Assembly (NCBI GenBank): GCA_947492955.1
Contig: CANLOV010000001.1
Location: 496,001 to 560,000 of the forward strand
Length of the DNA: 64,000 nucleotides
Direction: 5' to 3'
Source of the DNA: an uncultured Cellulophaga sp.
GTDB lineage: Bacteria > Bacteroidota > Bacteroidia > Flavobacteriales > Flavobacteriaceae
Position 1 is the first letter of the stretch. Every line of letters begins with the position of its first letter. A program made the position numbers and the translations under genes. Shown here one piece after another: positions 52,198-62,141 of this stretch. The notes beneath the pieces were generated by a model. The model was not told the DNA's origin and did not search any database. It was given only the letters and a program-made list of their open reading frames with translations.

Positions 52198-53817
52198 ATG
52201 GCACAGATAGTAAATATGCCAAGACTTAGCGATACCATGGAAGAAGGTACAGTTGCTAAGTGGTTAAAAAAAGTAGGTGATAAAGTAGAAGAAGGTGATA
52301 TTTTAGCAGAAATAGAAACTGACAAAGCTACAATGGAATTTGAGTCTTTTAATGAAGGGACTTTATTACATATTGGTATTGCAGAAGGAGAAGTAGCCCC
52401 AGTAGACTCATTATTGGCAATACTTGGAGAAGAAGGAGAAGATATTTCTGCTTTGTTAAATGGAGGTGGAGCACCAGTTGTTGAAGAAAAAACACAAGAA
52501 GCACCAAAGAAAGAAGTTGCGGTAGCTTCTAATGAAGCTAGTGTGGAAATTCCTGAAGGAGTAACAATAGTAAATATGCCTCGCCTTAGTGATACTATGG
52601 AAGAAGGTACAGTTGCTTCATGGTTAAAAAAAGTTGGTGATACTGTTGAGGAGGGAGATATTCTTGCTGAGATAGAAACTGATAAGGCAACCATGGAGTT
52701 TGAGTCTTTTCAGTCAGGGACATTGTTGTATATAGGAACACAAGAAGGAGAAACTTCTCCTGTAGATGTTATTTTAGCAATAATAGGACCTGCTGGTACA
52801 GATGTTGATGCAATTATAAATGCAAAACCATCTGCTCCAAAAGCTGAGGTTGCTGCTCCAAAAGAAGAAAAGAAAGTAGCAGCTGTTGCGGAATCTAAAC
52901 CAGTTACAGTATCAGATAATGTAGCTAGTTCTAGTGATGGAAAGCGTATTTTTGCATCGCCATTAGCAAAGAAAATAGCTGCAGATAAAGGAATAAATTT
53001 ATCTCAACTTAAAGGAACAGGAGAAAACGGAAGAATTATAAAGAAGGATGTAGAGAATTATCAGCCGTCTCAAAGTGCTGCACCAGCAGTATCTTCAGAT
53101 TCATCTGTTAGTAATTCAATAGCTTCCGTAGGAGTAGAAGGAACAGAAGAAGTTAAAAATTCTTCTATGCGTAAAGTTATTGCAAAAGTATTAGGGCAAT
53201 CTAAGTTTACAGCACCGCATTTTTATCTTACTATAGAGGTAGATATGGATAATGCTAAAGCTTCTAGAGCGCAAATAAATAGCTTGCCAGATACCAAGGT
53301 GTCTTTTAACGATATGGTTATGAAAGCTTGTGCAATGGCACTTGTTAAACATCCTCAGGTAAATACATCATGGAATGGAGATACTACTCGTTACAATAAA
53401 CATATTCATTTAGGTGTAGCTGTAGCTGTGCCAGATGGTTTAGTAGTGCCTGTAGTAAAATTTGCAGACCAATTAGGTTTAACGCAAATAGGAGCTGCTG
53501 TTAAAGATTTGGCAGGTAAAGCAAGAAATAAGAAAATTGCACCAGCTGAAATGGAAGGTAGTACATTTACAGTATCTAACTTAGGTATGTTTGGTATTCA
53601 AGAATTTACTTCGATTATAAATCAGCCAAATTCAGCGATATTATCTGTAGGAGCTATTGTAGAAAAGCCAGTAGTTAAAAATGGAGAGATCGTAGTTGGA
53701 AATACTATGAAACTTACGTTAGCTTGTGATCATAGAACTGTTGATGGAGCTGTAGGAGCTCAATTTTTACAGACATTAAGGTCGTTTATAGAAAACCCAG
53801 TGACAATGTTAGCATAG
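52198..53817 (+). CDS. pdhC: Pyruvate dehydrogenase E2, dihydrolipoamide acetyltransferase with two lipoyl domains
   Basis: The product has 539 residues. Two nearly identical lipoyl domains carry lipoyl lysines K43 and K163, each in AEIETDKATMEF. An Ala/Pro/Lys linker, a peripheral subunit-binding domain (FASPLAKKIAADKGINLSQL) and a catalytic domain ending with the DHRTVDGAVGAQFL active site follow. It forms the core of the complex and makes acetyl-CoA. It is co-transcribed with pdhA and ends before a terminator. Confidence 0.96.
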   Translation: MAQIVNMPRLSDTMEEGTVAKWLKKVGDKVEEGDILAEIETDKATMEFESFNEGTLLHIGIAEGEVAPVDSLLAILGEEGEDISALLNGGGAPVVEEKTQEAPKKEVAVASNEASVEIPEGVTIVNMPRLSDTMEEGTVASWLKKVGDTVEEGDILAEIETDKATMEFESFQSGTLLYIGTQEGETSPVDVILAIIGPAGTDVDAIINAKPSAPKAEVAAPKEEKKVAAVAESKPVTVSDNVASSSDGKRIFASPLAKKIAADKGINLSQLKGTGENGRIIKKDVENYQPSQSAAPAVSSDSSVSNSIASVGVEGTEEVKNSSMRKVIAKVLGQSKFTAPHFYLTIEVDMDNAKASRAQINSLPDTKVSFNDMVMKACAMALVKHPQVNTSWNGDTTRYNKHIHLGVAVAVPDGLVVPVVKFADQLGLTQIGAAVKDLAGKARNKKIAPAEMEGSTFTVSNLGMFGIQEFTSIINQPNSAILSVGAIVEKPVVKNGEIVVGNTMKLTLACDHRTVDGAVGAQFLQTLRSFIENPVTMLA

Positions 53818-53842
53818 TCTTAAATGGGTTTTAAATTATATG

Positions 53843-53876
53843 AAAAAGCATCCGTCTTAGACGGATGCTTTTTTTA
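53843..53876 (+). terminator. Terminator after pdhA-pdhC
   Basis: A 14-bp stem (AAAAAGCATCCGTC with GACGGATGCTTTTT) encloses loop TTA and continues into T. Confidence 0.92.
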
Positions 53877-53901
53877 TCTTTAAATTTTAAATCTAAATTA
53901 T

Positions 53902-54933
53902 ATGAATAAATCCTATTTATTTATTTTGTTATTAGTTTTTAGTTGTGGAAGTTCAAAGTTAATTGTTACAGATCCAGCTAATGTATCTCCAAAACAATCG
54001 GAGGTATTAAAGAAGGATGAGCAAATCGCAGAAGAGCTTTATCATAATAAAAATAAAAATTTAGTAGTATCTTTTTCAAATACTAAAAGTGTTTCAGAGA
54101 TGATGTCTTTTTTAGCTTCAGATGATTTAAAAGGTAGAGATACGGGTAGTGAGGGTATTGAGAAAGCTGCAAATTTTATAGAAAAAGTTTTTCAGGAAAA
54201 TAATATTTCAAGCTATTTTAAGAGTTATAAAGATACCTTATTAAACTATAATAAACCCGCTTTTAATGTAGTAGGCTATTTAGAGGGTAACGATGCAGTT
54301 TTAAAAAAACAGTTTGTTATTATAGGGGCGCATTACGATCATTTGGGAATGATTAGCCCTATAGCTGGTGATGCAATTGCAAACGGAGCAAATGATAATG
54401 CATCTGGTACTACAACAGTATTGGAGTTGGCAAGATATTTTGGCAATAAAAAAAATAATAAGCGAAGTATTATTTTTGTTTTATTTAGTGCAGAAGAAAA
54501 AGGTTTGTTAGGGTCTAAACACTTAGCAAAAAAATTAAAAGACGAAGAATTAGGTTTGTATACAATGCTTAATTTTGAAATGGTTGGAGTTCCATTAGTA
54601 GATAAAGACTACGCTATGTATGTAACAGGTTATGAGAATTCTAATTTGGCAGAAATATGTAATAAATATGCACAAGAAAAGTTTATAGGTTTTTTGCCAG
54701 CTGCTAAAGGATATAATTTATTTAAAAGATCAGATAATTATCCTTTTCATGAAGAGTTTAATGTGCCTTCACAAACTTTTTGTACGTTTGATTTTACTAA
54801 TTTTGATCATTATCATGGTGTAGATGATGAAGTAGGTATTATGGATTATAATCACATGGTAAGTATAGTAAATAAAACAATTTCTGTTTTAGAAAATATA
54901 GTAAATGCACCAATTAAAGAAATTACATATTAA
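53902..54933 (+). CDS. M28-family metallopeptidase lipoprotein
   Basis: The product has 343 residues. The lipobox cysteine is C15 (VFSCGSS). The two-zinc site is visible in GAHYDHLG, NGANDNASGT, FSAEEKGLLGS and late DHYHGVDDE. It is an aminopeptidase-like enzyme anchored in the envelope; the specificity is unknown. It is the first gene of a compact group with the SDR (one-base overlap) and the SprT-like gene. Confidence 0.92.
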   Translation: MNKSYLFILLLVFSCGSSKLIVTDPANVSPKQSEVLKKDEQIAEELYHNKNKNLVVSFSNTKSVSEMMSFLASDDLKGRDTGSEGIEKAANFIEKVFQENNISSYFKSYKDTLLNYNKPAFNVVGYLEGNDAVLKKQFVIIGAHYDHLGMISPIAGDAIANGANDNASGTTTVLELARYFGNKKNNKRSIIFVLFSAEEKGLLGSKHLAKKLKDEELGLYTMLNFEMVGVPLVDKDYAMYVTGYENSNLAEICNKYAQEKFIGFLPAAKGYNLFKRSDNYPFHEEFNVPSQTFCTFDFTNFDHYHGVDDEVGIMDYNHMVSIVNKTISVLENIVNAPIKEITY

Positions 54934-55613
54934 TGGCTAATATTATAATTACGGGTTCTAGTAGAGGTATAGGCTTTGAAATGGCAAAACTTTTTGCAGA
55001 TGAAGGGCATCAGGTATTAGCACTTTCTAGAAATGAAAAACCAATTGCCTCTTTAAGTCATAAAAATATAACATGTTTTCCTTTTGATATTTCTAATAAA
55101 TCTGATTTAGAAAAGTTAGAGGAGTTTTTAAACGATTCATGGAAAACGGTTGATGTACTTATTAATAATGCAGGGAAATTACTAAACAAACCTTTTTTAG
55201 AAACAAGTTCGGAGGAGTTTGAAGCTGTTTATAAAGTAAATGTATTTGGTGTAGCTGCTATAACCAGATTGGTACTTCCAAAAATAGCTAAAGCGGGTCA
55301 TGTAGTTACTATTAGTTCAATGGGAGGTGTACAAGGAAGTATGAAATTTCCAGGGTTATCAGCTTACAGTTCTAGTAAAGGAGCTGTAATAACGATGACA
55401 GAACTTTGGGCAGAAGAATTTAAAGAAACAGGGCCGTCCTTTAATGTATTGGCATTAGGAGCTGTGCAAACAGAAATGTTAGAAGAAGCATTTCCGGGCT
55501 ACCAAGCACCAACAACTGCATTAGAAATGGCAGAATATATAAAAGATTTTGCTTTAACAGGTTATAAAATATATAATGGTAAACTTTTGCAAGTGTCTAG
55601 CAGTACACCCTAA
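54933..55613 (+). CDS. Short-chain dehydrogenase/reductase
   Basis: The product has 226 residues. The cofactor loop is TGSSRGIGFE, with NNAG and the catalytic YSSSK (Tyr-x3-Lys) motif after ISSMGG. Substrate unknown. Its ATG overlaps the peptidase stop (TAATG), and its stop abuts the ATG of the SprT-like gene, so the three are translationally coupled. Confidence 0.92.
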   Translation: MANIIITGSSRGIGFEMAKLFADEGHQVLALSRNEKPIASLSHKNITCFPFDISNKSDLEKLEEFLNDSWKTVDVLINNAGKLLNKPFLETSSEEFEAVYKVNVFGVAAITRLVLPKIAKAGHVVTISSMGGVQGSMKFPGLSAYSSSKGAVITMTELWAEEFKETGPSFNVLALGAVQTEMLEEAFPGYQAPTTALEMAEYIKDFALTGYKIYNGKLLQVSSSTP

Positions 55614-56216
55614 ATGAATGATGTTTTAAGAAAATATTTACCAGAAAGAGCCGTTATCCCTTGTGTGGATTTGATAAAAGAAAAAGGTGTTCATCTTAAA
55701 ATAGTAAATGAGAGAATTACTAGGCATGGCGATTATAGGAGATTGTCTAATGGTATGCATCAGATTACGGTAAATTCCACATTAAATAAATATCGTTTTT
55801 TAATTACACTTATTCATGAAATAGCACATTTGGTTGCTTTTGAAAAATATGGTAGGTTAATATTACCACATGGCTTAGAATGGAAGCGAACATTTCAGCA
55901 TTTAATGTTACCATTTATTAGGCCAGAAATATTTCCTTCTAAATTATTGCCCCTTTTAGCGCGACATTTTCAAAATCCTAGGGCTAGTAGTGATACAGAC
56001 GCAAATTTATCAATAGCTTTAAAGCAATTTGACGTACAATTAAAAGAAAATACGTATGTTTATCAGCTCGCATTAGGTAGTGTTTTTAGAATATATAATG
56101 GTAAGCTTTTTAAGAAAGGAAATAAAAGGAGAAAAAGATACGAATGTATAGAAATAGCAACAGGAAAAATGTATTTATTTCAACCTAATGCAGAAGTAGA
56201 ATTAATAAAAGATTGA
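55614..56216 (+). CDS. SprT-like zinc-protease-domain protein
   Basis: The product has 200 residues. The zinc motif HEIAH (LITLIHEIAHLVAF) is followed by an HGLEWKRTFQHLM block, matching SprT/SPRTN-like proteins. The usual C-terminal zinc ribbon cysteines are not visible. Eukaryotic SPRTN removes DNA-protein crosslinks; the bacterial role is not established. It directly follows the SDR gene. Confidence 0.88.
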   Translation: MNDVLRKYLPERAVIPCVDLIKEKGVHLKIVNERITRHGDYRRLSNGMHQITVNSTLNKYRFLITLIHEIAHLVAFEKYGRLILPHGLEWKRTFQHLMLPFIRPEIFPSKLLPLLARHFQNPRASSDTDANLSIALKQFDVQLKENTYVYQLALGSVFRIYNGKLFKKGNKRRKRYECIEIATGKMYLFQPNAEVELIKD

Positions 56217-56269
56217 TTATAAAATACAAGAAACCAACCACTAAATAAAAGATTGAAATTTCAAAAAGA

Positions 56270-57352
56270 ATGCGAAACAAGAATTACTATGCAGTATTGA
56301 TGGCAGGCGGTGTTGGTTCGCGTTTTTGGCCAATTAGCACATCAGAAAACCCAAAACAATTTCATGATATGTTAGGTGCAGGAAGCACACTTATTCAAAA
56401 AACATTTCAACGATTAAATAAGTTTGTGCCTACAGAGAATATATTGATTCTTACTAATGAAAGGTATAATGATTTGGTGTTAGAACAATTACCGATGGTA
56501 AAACAAAATCAGGTAGTTTTAGAGCCTGCAATGCGTAATACTGCTCCTTGTATATTGTACGCATCTTTAAAGATTCAGAAAATGAATCCAAATGCGGTAA
56601 TGATAGTTGCTCCTAGTGATCATTGGATAGAAGATGAAGAGGCGTTTGCAGCTAATGTAAAAGCTTGTTTTGATAAGTGTGAAAAAGAAGAAGTTTTGTG
56701 TACTTTAGGAATAAAGCCAACTTTTCCTAATACTGGTTTTGGTTATATAGAATATGGAAAAGGCGATGTAGAGCAGGTAAAAAAAGTAAGCCAATTTAGA
56801 GAAAAACCAGGTTATGAGGTAGCAAAGGATTTCTTAAAGCAAGGAAATTTCTTATGGAATGCTGGGATTTTTATGTGGAGTGCAAATACAATTGTAAACG
56901 CATTTAAAAAATACCAACCAGCGCAATACGAATTGTTTGAAGCTGGAATTTCTGCTTATAATACTGATAATGAGAAGGTTTTTATTAAAGAAAATTATCC
57001 TAAAGCAGAAAATATCTCAATAGATTATGCTATATTAGAAAACTCAAAGGCAATTTTTGTTATGCCAGCAACTTTTGATTGGAATGATTTAGGTACTTGG
57101 GGTTCTTTGTATGATAAATTAGATAAAGATGAAAATAACAATGCTGTAGTAAATAGTAATGTATTGTGTGAAGATGCGCAAGGAAATATGATCAGGTCTG
57201 CAAAAGACAAAGTAGTTGTGGTAGATGGGTTAAATGATTATATTATTGTAGATAAAGAAGAGGTATTACTAATATATCCAAAAACAAAAGAACAAGATAT
57301 TAAAAAAGTATTAAGTAAAGTAAAAGATAAATTTGGAGATCATTACGCATAA
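56270..57352 (+). CDS. manC: Mannose-1-phosphate guanylyltransferase
   Basis: The product has 360 residues. The nucleotide-binding signature is MAGGVGSRFWPIS...PKQF, with VAPSDHWI and FREKPG further in. It makes GDP-mannose for surface polysaccharides and glycoproteins. It lacks the fused isomerase domain of longer ManC proteins. The next gene starts 3 bases downstream. Confidence 0.94.
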   Translation: MRNKNYYAVLMAGGVGSRFWPISTSENPKQFHDMLGAGSTLIQKTFQRLNKFVPTENILILTNERYNDLVLEQLPMVKQNQVVLEPAMRNTAPCILYASLKIQKMNPNAVMIVAPSDHWIEDEEAFAANVKACFDKCEKEEVLCTLGIKPTFPNTGFGYIEYGKGDVEQVKKVSQFREKPGYEVAKDFLKQGNFLWNAGIFMWSANTIVNAFKKYQPAQYELFEAGISAYNTDNEKVFIKENYPKAENISIDYAILENSKAIFVMPATFDWNDLGTWGSLYDKLDKDENNNAVVNSNVLCEDAQGNMIRSAKDKVVVVDGLNDYIIVDKEEVLLIYPKTKEQDIKKVLSKVKDKFGDHYA

Positions 57353-57355
57353 ATT

Positions 57356-58822
57356 ATGAGTGAAAATTTAAGCCAAAACCAGAAAACCTCCCCCGAAAAT
57401 AATGAAGGTAGTGGTGAAGATGTAAAAAGAGATTTTAAAGGATTATTAGGAAGTACAAAGCTGTTTTTAACAGAGTTGTTAGATATTCGTAGTAATACGG
57501 ATCAGGAAGCTACTAAAGAATCTATTGTTGCAGATATACCTTTTAAAGGGCATACTTCATGGATTTTAATCTGTTCTATTTTTATTGCATCTATTGGTTT
57601 AAATGCAAACTCAACTGCAGTAGTGATAGGAGCCATGTTAATCTCTCCTCTTATGGGTCCTATTTTAGGGATGGGCTTATCTTTGGCTATTAATGATATT
57701 GATACGCTTAGGCGTTCTTTAAAGAACTTTGCAGTAATGGTTGTGCTTAGTGTTTTAACAGCATATTTATTTTTTGCTTTATTTCCGTTGCGAGATGAGT
57801 CTTCCGAATTGTTAGCGCGTACAGCACCAGATATTAGAGATGTGTTAATTGCCTTTTTCGGAGGCTTGGCCTTGGTAATTGCAAGAGCAAAAAAAGGAAC
57901 TATTGCAAGTGTTATTTTTGGAGTAGCTATTGCTACTGCATTAATGCCGCCTTTGTGTACTGTTGGTTTTGGACTAGCAATTGGTAATTGGGACTATGCA
58001 ATGGGCGCTATGTATTTGTTTACTATAAATACTATTTTTATTGCTCTTGCAACTTTTGTAGTGATAAAGCTGTTGCGTTTTCCAATGGTGCGCTATGCAA
58101 ACTCTCAACGTAGAAGACTTATTGCAAGATTAGCATCTTTAGTGGCTGTAGCGGTAATGATACCAGCAGGTTTAACTTTTTATGATGCTTTAAAAGAATC
58201 GTTGTTTAAAAGAGAGGCGAATCAGTTTATTGAGGATAAGATAGCTACATATCAATTTTCTGGTGAAGGACGATTTTTAGAAGATTTTACAGATATTGAA
58301 TATAATCATGGGGAAAATTCATTAATTGAAGTGGTTTTTATGGGGAATGAAACCGTTCCAGATAATATAATTTCCATGTGGGAGTCTCAGAAGAATGATT
58401 TTGAAAGATTAAAGGATACTGAGCTTAAAGTAATACAAGGTTCTAAAAACGACCAAGTAGATCAGTTAAAATACGTAGACCAATTATACGAATCTCAAAA
58501 AAACGAATTACTAGGTAAAGATGAAAAAATACGATTGTTAGAAGTAGAGGTTGCTAATTTAAATAAGTTTAAGGCTAAGCAAATTCCTTTTAAAGCCATT
58601 TCTGATGAAGCTAAAGTAAATTACGAAAACTTATCTTCCTTAGGCTTTTCTTATTTAATAAAGACCGATTTTAATAAATTAGATACTATTCCTGTTTTTG
58701 AAGTAGCTTGGAAAAAAGAGATTAAAAACAAGGATAAAATAATAGCGAATAAAAAACTTAACGATTGGCTTAAGATACGTTTAAAAGATACAAAAATTGA
58801 GGTGAGAGAAATTGTTGAATAA
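57356..58822 (+). CDS. DUF389 membrane protein
   Basis: The product has 488 residues. The DUF389 core (~75-285) has about six transmembrane helices, with AVVIGAMLISPLMGPILGMG and GVAIATALMPPLCTVGFGLAIGN, the diagnostic blocks. The C-terminal ~200 residues are soluble with a coiled-coil stretch (QLYESQKNELLGKDEKIRLLEVE). Function unknown. It starts 3 bases after manC, so they are probably co-transcribed. Confidence 0.9.
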   Translation: MSENLSQNQKTSPENNEGSGEDVKRDFKGLLGSTKLFLTELLDIRSNTDQEATKESIVADIPFKGHTSWILICSIFIASIGLNANSTAVVIGAMLISPLMGPILGMGLSLAINDIDTLRRSLKNFAVMVVLSVLTAYLFFALFPLRDESSELLARTAPDIRDVLIAFFGGLALVIARAKKGTIASVIFGVAIATALMPPLCTVGFGLAIGNWDYAMGAMYLFTINTIFIALATFVVIKLLRFPMVRYANSQRRRLIARLASLVAVAVMIPAGLTFYDALKESLFKREANQFIEDKIATYQFSGEGRFLEDFTDIEYNHGENSLIEVVFMGNETVPDNIISMWESQKNDFERLKDTELKVIQGSKNDQVDQLKYVDQLYESQKNELLGKDEKIRLLEVEVANLNKFKAKQIPFKAISDEAKVNYENLSSLGFSYLIKTDFNKLDTIPVFEVAWKKEIKNKDKIIANKKLNDWLKIRLKDTKIEVREIVE

Positions 58823-58850
58823 AATATATTTAACAGTAGTTATGGTGTTA

Positions 58851-59618
58851 CTAATTTCTCTCTTCAATATACATTTGACGTACTTTTTTAAATAATTCGG
58901 AGGAATAAACAAAATCTGTTACAGCGGCATTATCTGTCTTAAATATTTCTTTATTGGTGCCTTCCCATTCTTTTAATCCGTTTTTTAGAAATAGAATTTT
59001 TTCGCCTATTTCCATTACAGAGTTCATGTCATGAGTATTAATAACGGTAGTTATATCGTATTCTTTAGTAATTTCTTGTATAAGGTTATCAATAATAATA
59101 GCGGTTTTAGGGTCTAACCCAGAGTTGGGTTCATCGCAAAATAAATATTTAGGATTCATTACAATAGCTCTTGCTATAGCAACTCTTTTTTGCATACCAC
59201 CAGATATTTCAGACGGGTATTTATGGTGTGCATCAATTAAATTAACTCTTTTAAGTACAGTGTCTACTCTGTCTTGCATTTCAGATTTATTCTGTTTTGT
59301 AAACATTTCTAACGGAAACATAACATTGCCAGAAACTGTCATAGAATCGAAAAGGGCACTACCTTGAAATACCATCCCCATTTCTTGTCTTAAATCTCTT
59401 TGTTCATCTCCAGAAAGATTGGCATAGGTTTTTCCGTCATAAGAAATATTTCCTTTTTCAGGAGAAAATAATCCTAAAAGACATTTTAGAAATACTGTTT
59501 TTCCTGATCCACTTTGTCCTATTATTAAGTTAGTTTTTCCTTTGTCAAAACATGTGCTAAACCCTTTTAAGATATGAGCATCGCCAAAAGATTTTTCTAT
59601 ATTATTTACTTCTATCAT
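58851..59618 (-). CDS. MlaF-type ABC transporter ATPase
   Basis: The product has 255 residues. Walker A is GQSGSGKT, the signature is SGGMQKRVAIARA and Walker B is YLFCDEPNSGLDP. The FQGSALFDSMTV Q-loop block is typical of MlaF/YrbF, which powers phospholipid trafficking between membranes. It overlaps the MlaE-type permease by one base; no MlaD-type binding protein follows. Confidence 0.92.
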   Translation of the reverse strand: MIEVNNIEKSFGDAHILKGFSTCFDKGKTNLIIGQSGSGKTVFLKCLLGLFSPEKGNISYDGKTYANLSGDEQRDLRQEMGMVFQGSALFDSMTVSGNVMFPLEMFTKQNKSEMQDRVDTVLKRVNLIDAHHKYPSEISGGMQKRVAIARAIVMNPKYLFCDEPNSGLDPKTAIIIDNLIQEITKEYDITTVINTHDMNSVMEIGEKILFLKNGLKEWEGTNKEIFKTDNAAVTDFVYSSELFKKVRQMYIEERN

Positions 59619-60355
59619 TAGCCAAGTAGTAATTGCGTTAAAATATAATTAGTTATAATAATAACCACACTAGTCCATACAAAAGAAGTTGTACTTGCTT
59701 TTCCAACTTCTAAAGCGCCACCTTTCATATAATAACCATGAAAAGAGGGTATTGTTGCTATAATAAATGAGAATAATAAGGTTTTTATAAAAGAATAAGT
59801 AATATGAAAAGGGATAAAATCCATTTGTAATCCTTGTGTAAAATCTGCACTTGTGCTAAAACCTCCAAAAACTCCAGCAATCCACCCCCCTAAAATACCA
59901 ACATACATAGCAATAGCTATAGCAAAAGGATATAGTAATAAGGCTACTATCTTAGGAAAAACAAGATAATTTAGTGAATTAACACCCATAACTTCTAAAG
60001 CATCAATTTGTTCGGTAACTCTCATAGTACCAATACTCGATGTTATGTAGGATCCAACTTTTCCTGCCATTATTATTGATGTAAAAGTTGGTGCAAATTC
60101 TAATATTACAGATTGTCTGGTAGCAAAACCTATAAGTGTTCTGGGGATAATAGGATTTGTAATGTTTAAGGCAGTTTGTATAGCAACAACGCCTCCTATA
60201 AAAAACGATATAAAAATAATGATACCTAAAGAACCAAATATCAACTCATCTATCTCTTTGAGTATTAATGATTTCATTATTCTCCATTTTGTTGGTTTTT
60301 TAAAAACCTCCCAAACCATTATACAATAGCTTCCAATAGCTGATAAGTAATTCAT
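59618..60355 (-). CDS. MlaE-type ABC transporter permease
   Basis: The product has 245 residues with about five transmembrane helices. GATRQS-like GFATRQSVILEFAPTFTSIIMAGKVGSYITSSIGTMRVTEQIDALEVMG (read in pieces) is the MlaE/YrbE core. It is the first gene of a two-gene operon with the ATPase. It is divergent from the PafA-type gene. Confidence 0.92.
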   Translation of the reverse strand: MNYLSAIGSYCIMVWEVFKKPTKWRIMKSLILKEIDELIFGSLGIIIFISFFIGGVVAIQTALNITNPIIPRTLIGFATRQSVILEFAPTFTSIIMAGKVGSYITSSIGTMRVTEQIDALEVMGVNSLNYLVFPKIVALLLYPFAIAIAMYVGILGGWIAGVFGGFSTSADFTQGLQMDFIPFHITYSFIKTLLFSFIIATIPSFHGYYMKGGALEVGKASTTSFVWTSVVIIITNYILTQLLLG

Positions 60356-60467
60356 AGCATAAAGATATACTTCTTAATGTAAAAATAATAATATTAGGTT
60401 TCATTTAACCTGCATTTAATGTTTTAAAATTTTATTTCTTTAATTTTACTTTGTTAAGAAAATATGT

Positions 60468-62141
60468 ATGAAAAAGAGAAAATTAATTTATTTGCTATTA
60501 TGGTGTTCAATTGTTTGTTTACAAGGCATAAATGCTCAAAAAAAGAAAAATAATAAACAAGAAGAATCTTTAGAAATAGCAGTTTCTCCTAAGTTAGTAG
60601 TAGGTATTGTCGTGGATCAAATGCGATATGATTATTTAACAAGATTTTGGGGTCATTATAGTGAAGGAGGTTTTAAGCGTTTGATAAAAGAAGGGTTTAG
60701 TTGTAAAAACAATCATTTTAATTATGCTCCAACATATACCGGTCCTGGTCATGCATCAATATACACAGGTACAACACCTTCTATGCATGGCATAATAGCT
60801 AATAATTGGTACGATAAGGAGCAAGATAAGATGGTTTATTGTGCAGAAGATAGTAAGTATAAGGCTGTTGGCACAGTTAGCGAGGCAGAGCAAATGTCTC
60901 CGCATAGAATGAAAGTTACTACAATAGCAGATCAGTTGCGTTTACATACACAGATGAAAGGGAAAACAATAGGTATTTCTATAAAGGATAGAGGTGCAGT
61001 GTTACCAGCAGGGCATACAGCAAATGCGGCTTATTGGTTTAGAGGTAAGTCTGAAGGAAATTGGGTAACAAGTTCTTTTTATATGGAAAGTTTACCACAA
61101 TGGGTAAGTGATTATAATGTATCTAGAAAAGTAGATAAGTATAAAAAAACATGGTCAACATTAAAGCCTATTAGTAGTTATGTAGAAAGTGGGGATGATG
61201 TAAATGAGTATGAAGGTGTATTTAATGGAGAAAAAGTAGCGGCTTTTCCTCATGAAATACTTAATTATTGGGATGCAAATGAGCAATATGATATTCTTAA
61301 AGCAACACCTTACGGAAATAGTTTAATAGTAGATTTTTCTCTTTTGGCTATTGATAATGAAGCTTTAGGTAAAGATGAAATTACCGATTTCTTAACAGTG
61401 AGTTTTTCTAGTACAGATTATGTTGGGCATAAGTATGGTGTAAACTCTAAAGAAATTCAGGATACTTACTTAAGATTAGATAAAGATTTAGAGCGTTTAT
61501 TAAAAGCCTTAGATACTAAAGTAGGAGCAGGGGAATATACTGTTTTTCTTACTGCAGATCACGGAGCTATAGATGTTCCTGCGTATTTAATGGATAATAA
61601 AATACCAGCAGGATATGTTTCATTTGAAGAAATGATAAAAGAGTTGAAGGCATATGTAAAGTTTAATTTTGGAACAGAAGATATTATTAAAAATGTTTCT
61701 AATAATCAGGTGTTTTTAGATTATAAGTTGATGCAGAATTTAGAGTTAAACCCTAAAAATATACAAGAAACATTAGCGCAAGAACTATTAAATTTTGATG
61801 CAATTGATAAAGTGTATACTGCTTATCAAATGTGGCAGAATCAATATACAGATGGTATTCCTTATATTTTGCAAAATGGGTATAATGTAAAGCGTTCAGG
61901 AGATGTTTTATTTGTGTTAAAACCCGGGTTTATAAATTATCATAAAACAGGCTCTACGCATGGGTCTCCAATGTATTACGATACGCATGTGCCGCTATTA
62001 TTTTTTGGTAAAGGAATTAAGAAAGGAAATACGTTAGAACGAACAGAAATTCCAGATATAGCTCCAACTATAGCCTCTTTATTAGGAATAGCTTTCCCAA
62101 ATGGAGTAACAGGGGAGCCTATAATGGATGTATTAGAATAG
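60468..62141 (+). CDS. pafA: PafA-type alkaline phosphatase
   Basis: The product has 557 residues with a signal peptide (GINAQ). The alkaline-phosphatase-superfamily metal sites are VVDQMRYD and TADHGAIDVPA. The nucleophile is T91 in APTYTGPGHAS, with Asn in IANNWYD and K173/R175 in SIKDRGA matching the Thr/Asn/Lys/Arg active site of PafA monoesterases. Enzymes of this type release phosphate in the periplasm without needing induction by low phosphate. Its 3' end overlaps the convergent glycosyltransferase gene by 9 bases. Confidence 0.88.
   Translation: MKKRKLIYLLLWCSIVCLQGINAQKKKNNKQEESLEIAVSPKLVVGIVVDQMRYDYLTRFWGHYSEGGFKRLIKEGFSCKNNHFNYAPTYTGPGHASIYTGTTPSMHGIIANNWYDKEQDKMVYCAEDSKYKAVGTVSEAEQMSPHRMKVTTIADQLRLHTQMKGKTIGISIKDRGAVLPAGHTANAAYWFRGKSEGNWVTSSFYMESLPQWVSDYNVSRKVDKYKKTWSTLKPISSYVESGDDVNEYEGVFNGEKVAAFPHEILNYWDANEQYDILKATPYGNSLIVDFSLLAIDNEALGKDEITDFLTVSFSSTDYVGHKYGVNSKEIQDTYLRLDKDLERLLKALDTKVGAGEYTVFLTADHGAIDVPAYLMDNKIPAGYVSFEEMIKELKAYVKFNFGTEDIIKNVSNNQVFLDYKLMQNLELNPKNIQETLAQELLNFDAIDKVYTAYQMWQNQYTDGIPYILQNGYNVKRSGDVLFVLKPGFINYHKTGSTHGSPMYYDTHVPLLFFGKGIKKGNTLERTEIPDIAPTIASLLGIAFPNGVTGEPIMDVLE

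Noticed and set aside
52194-52694. 166-codon open frame opposite pdhC
   Set aside because: It is an antisense shadow of the two repeated lipoyl domains, low in complexity and Ser/Thr-rich, with no family resemblance.
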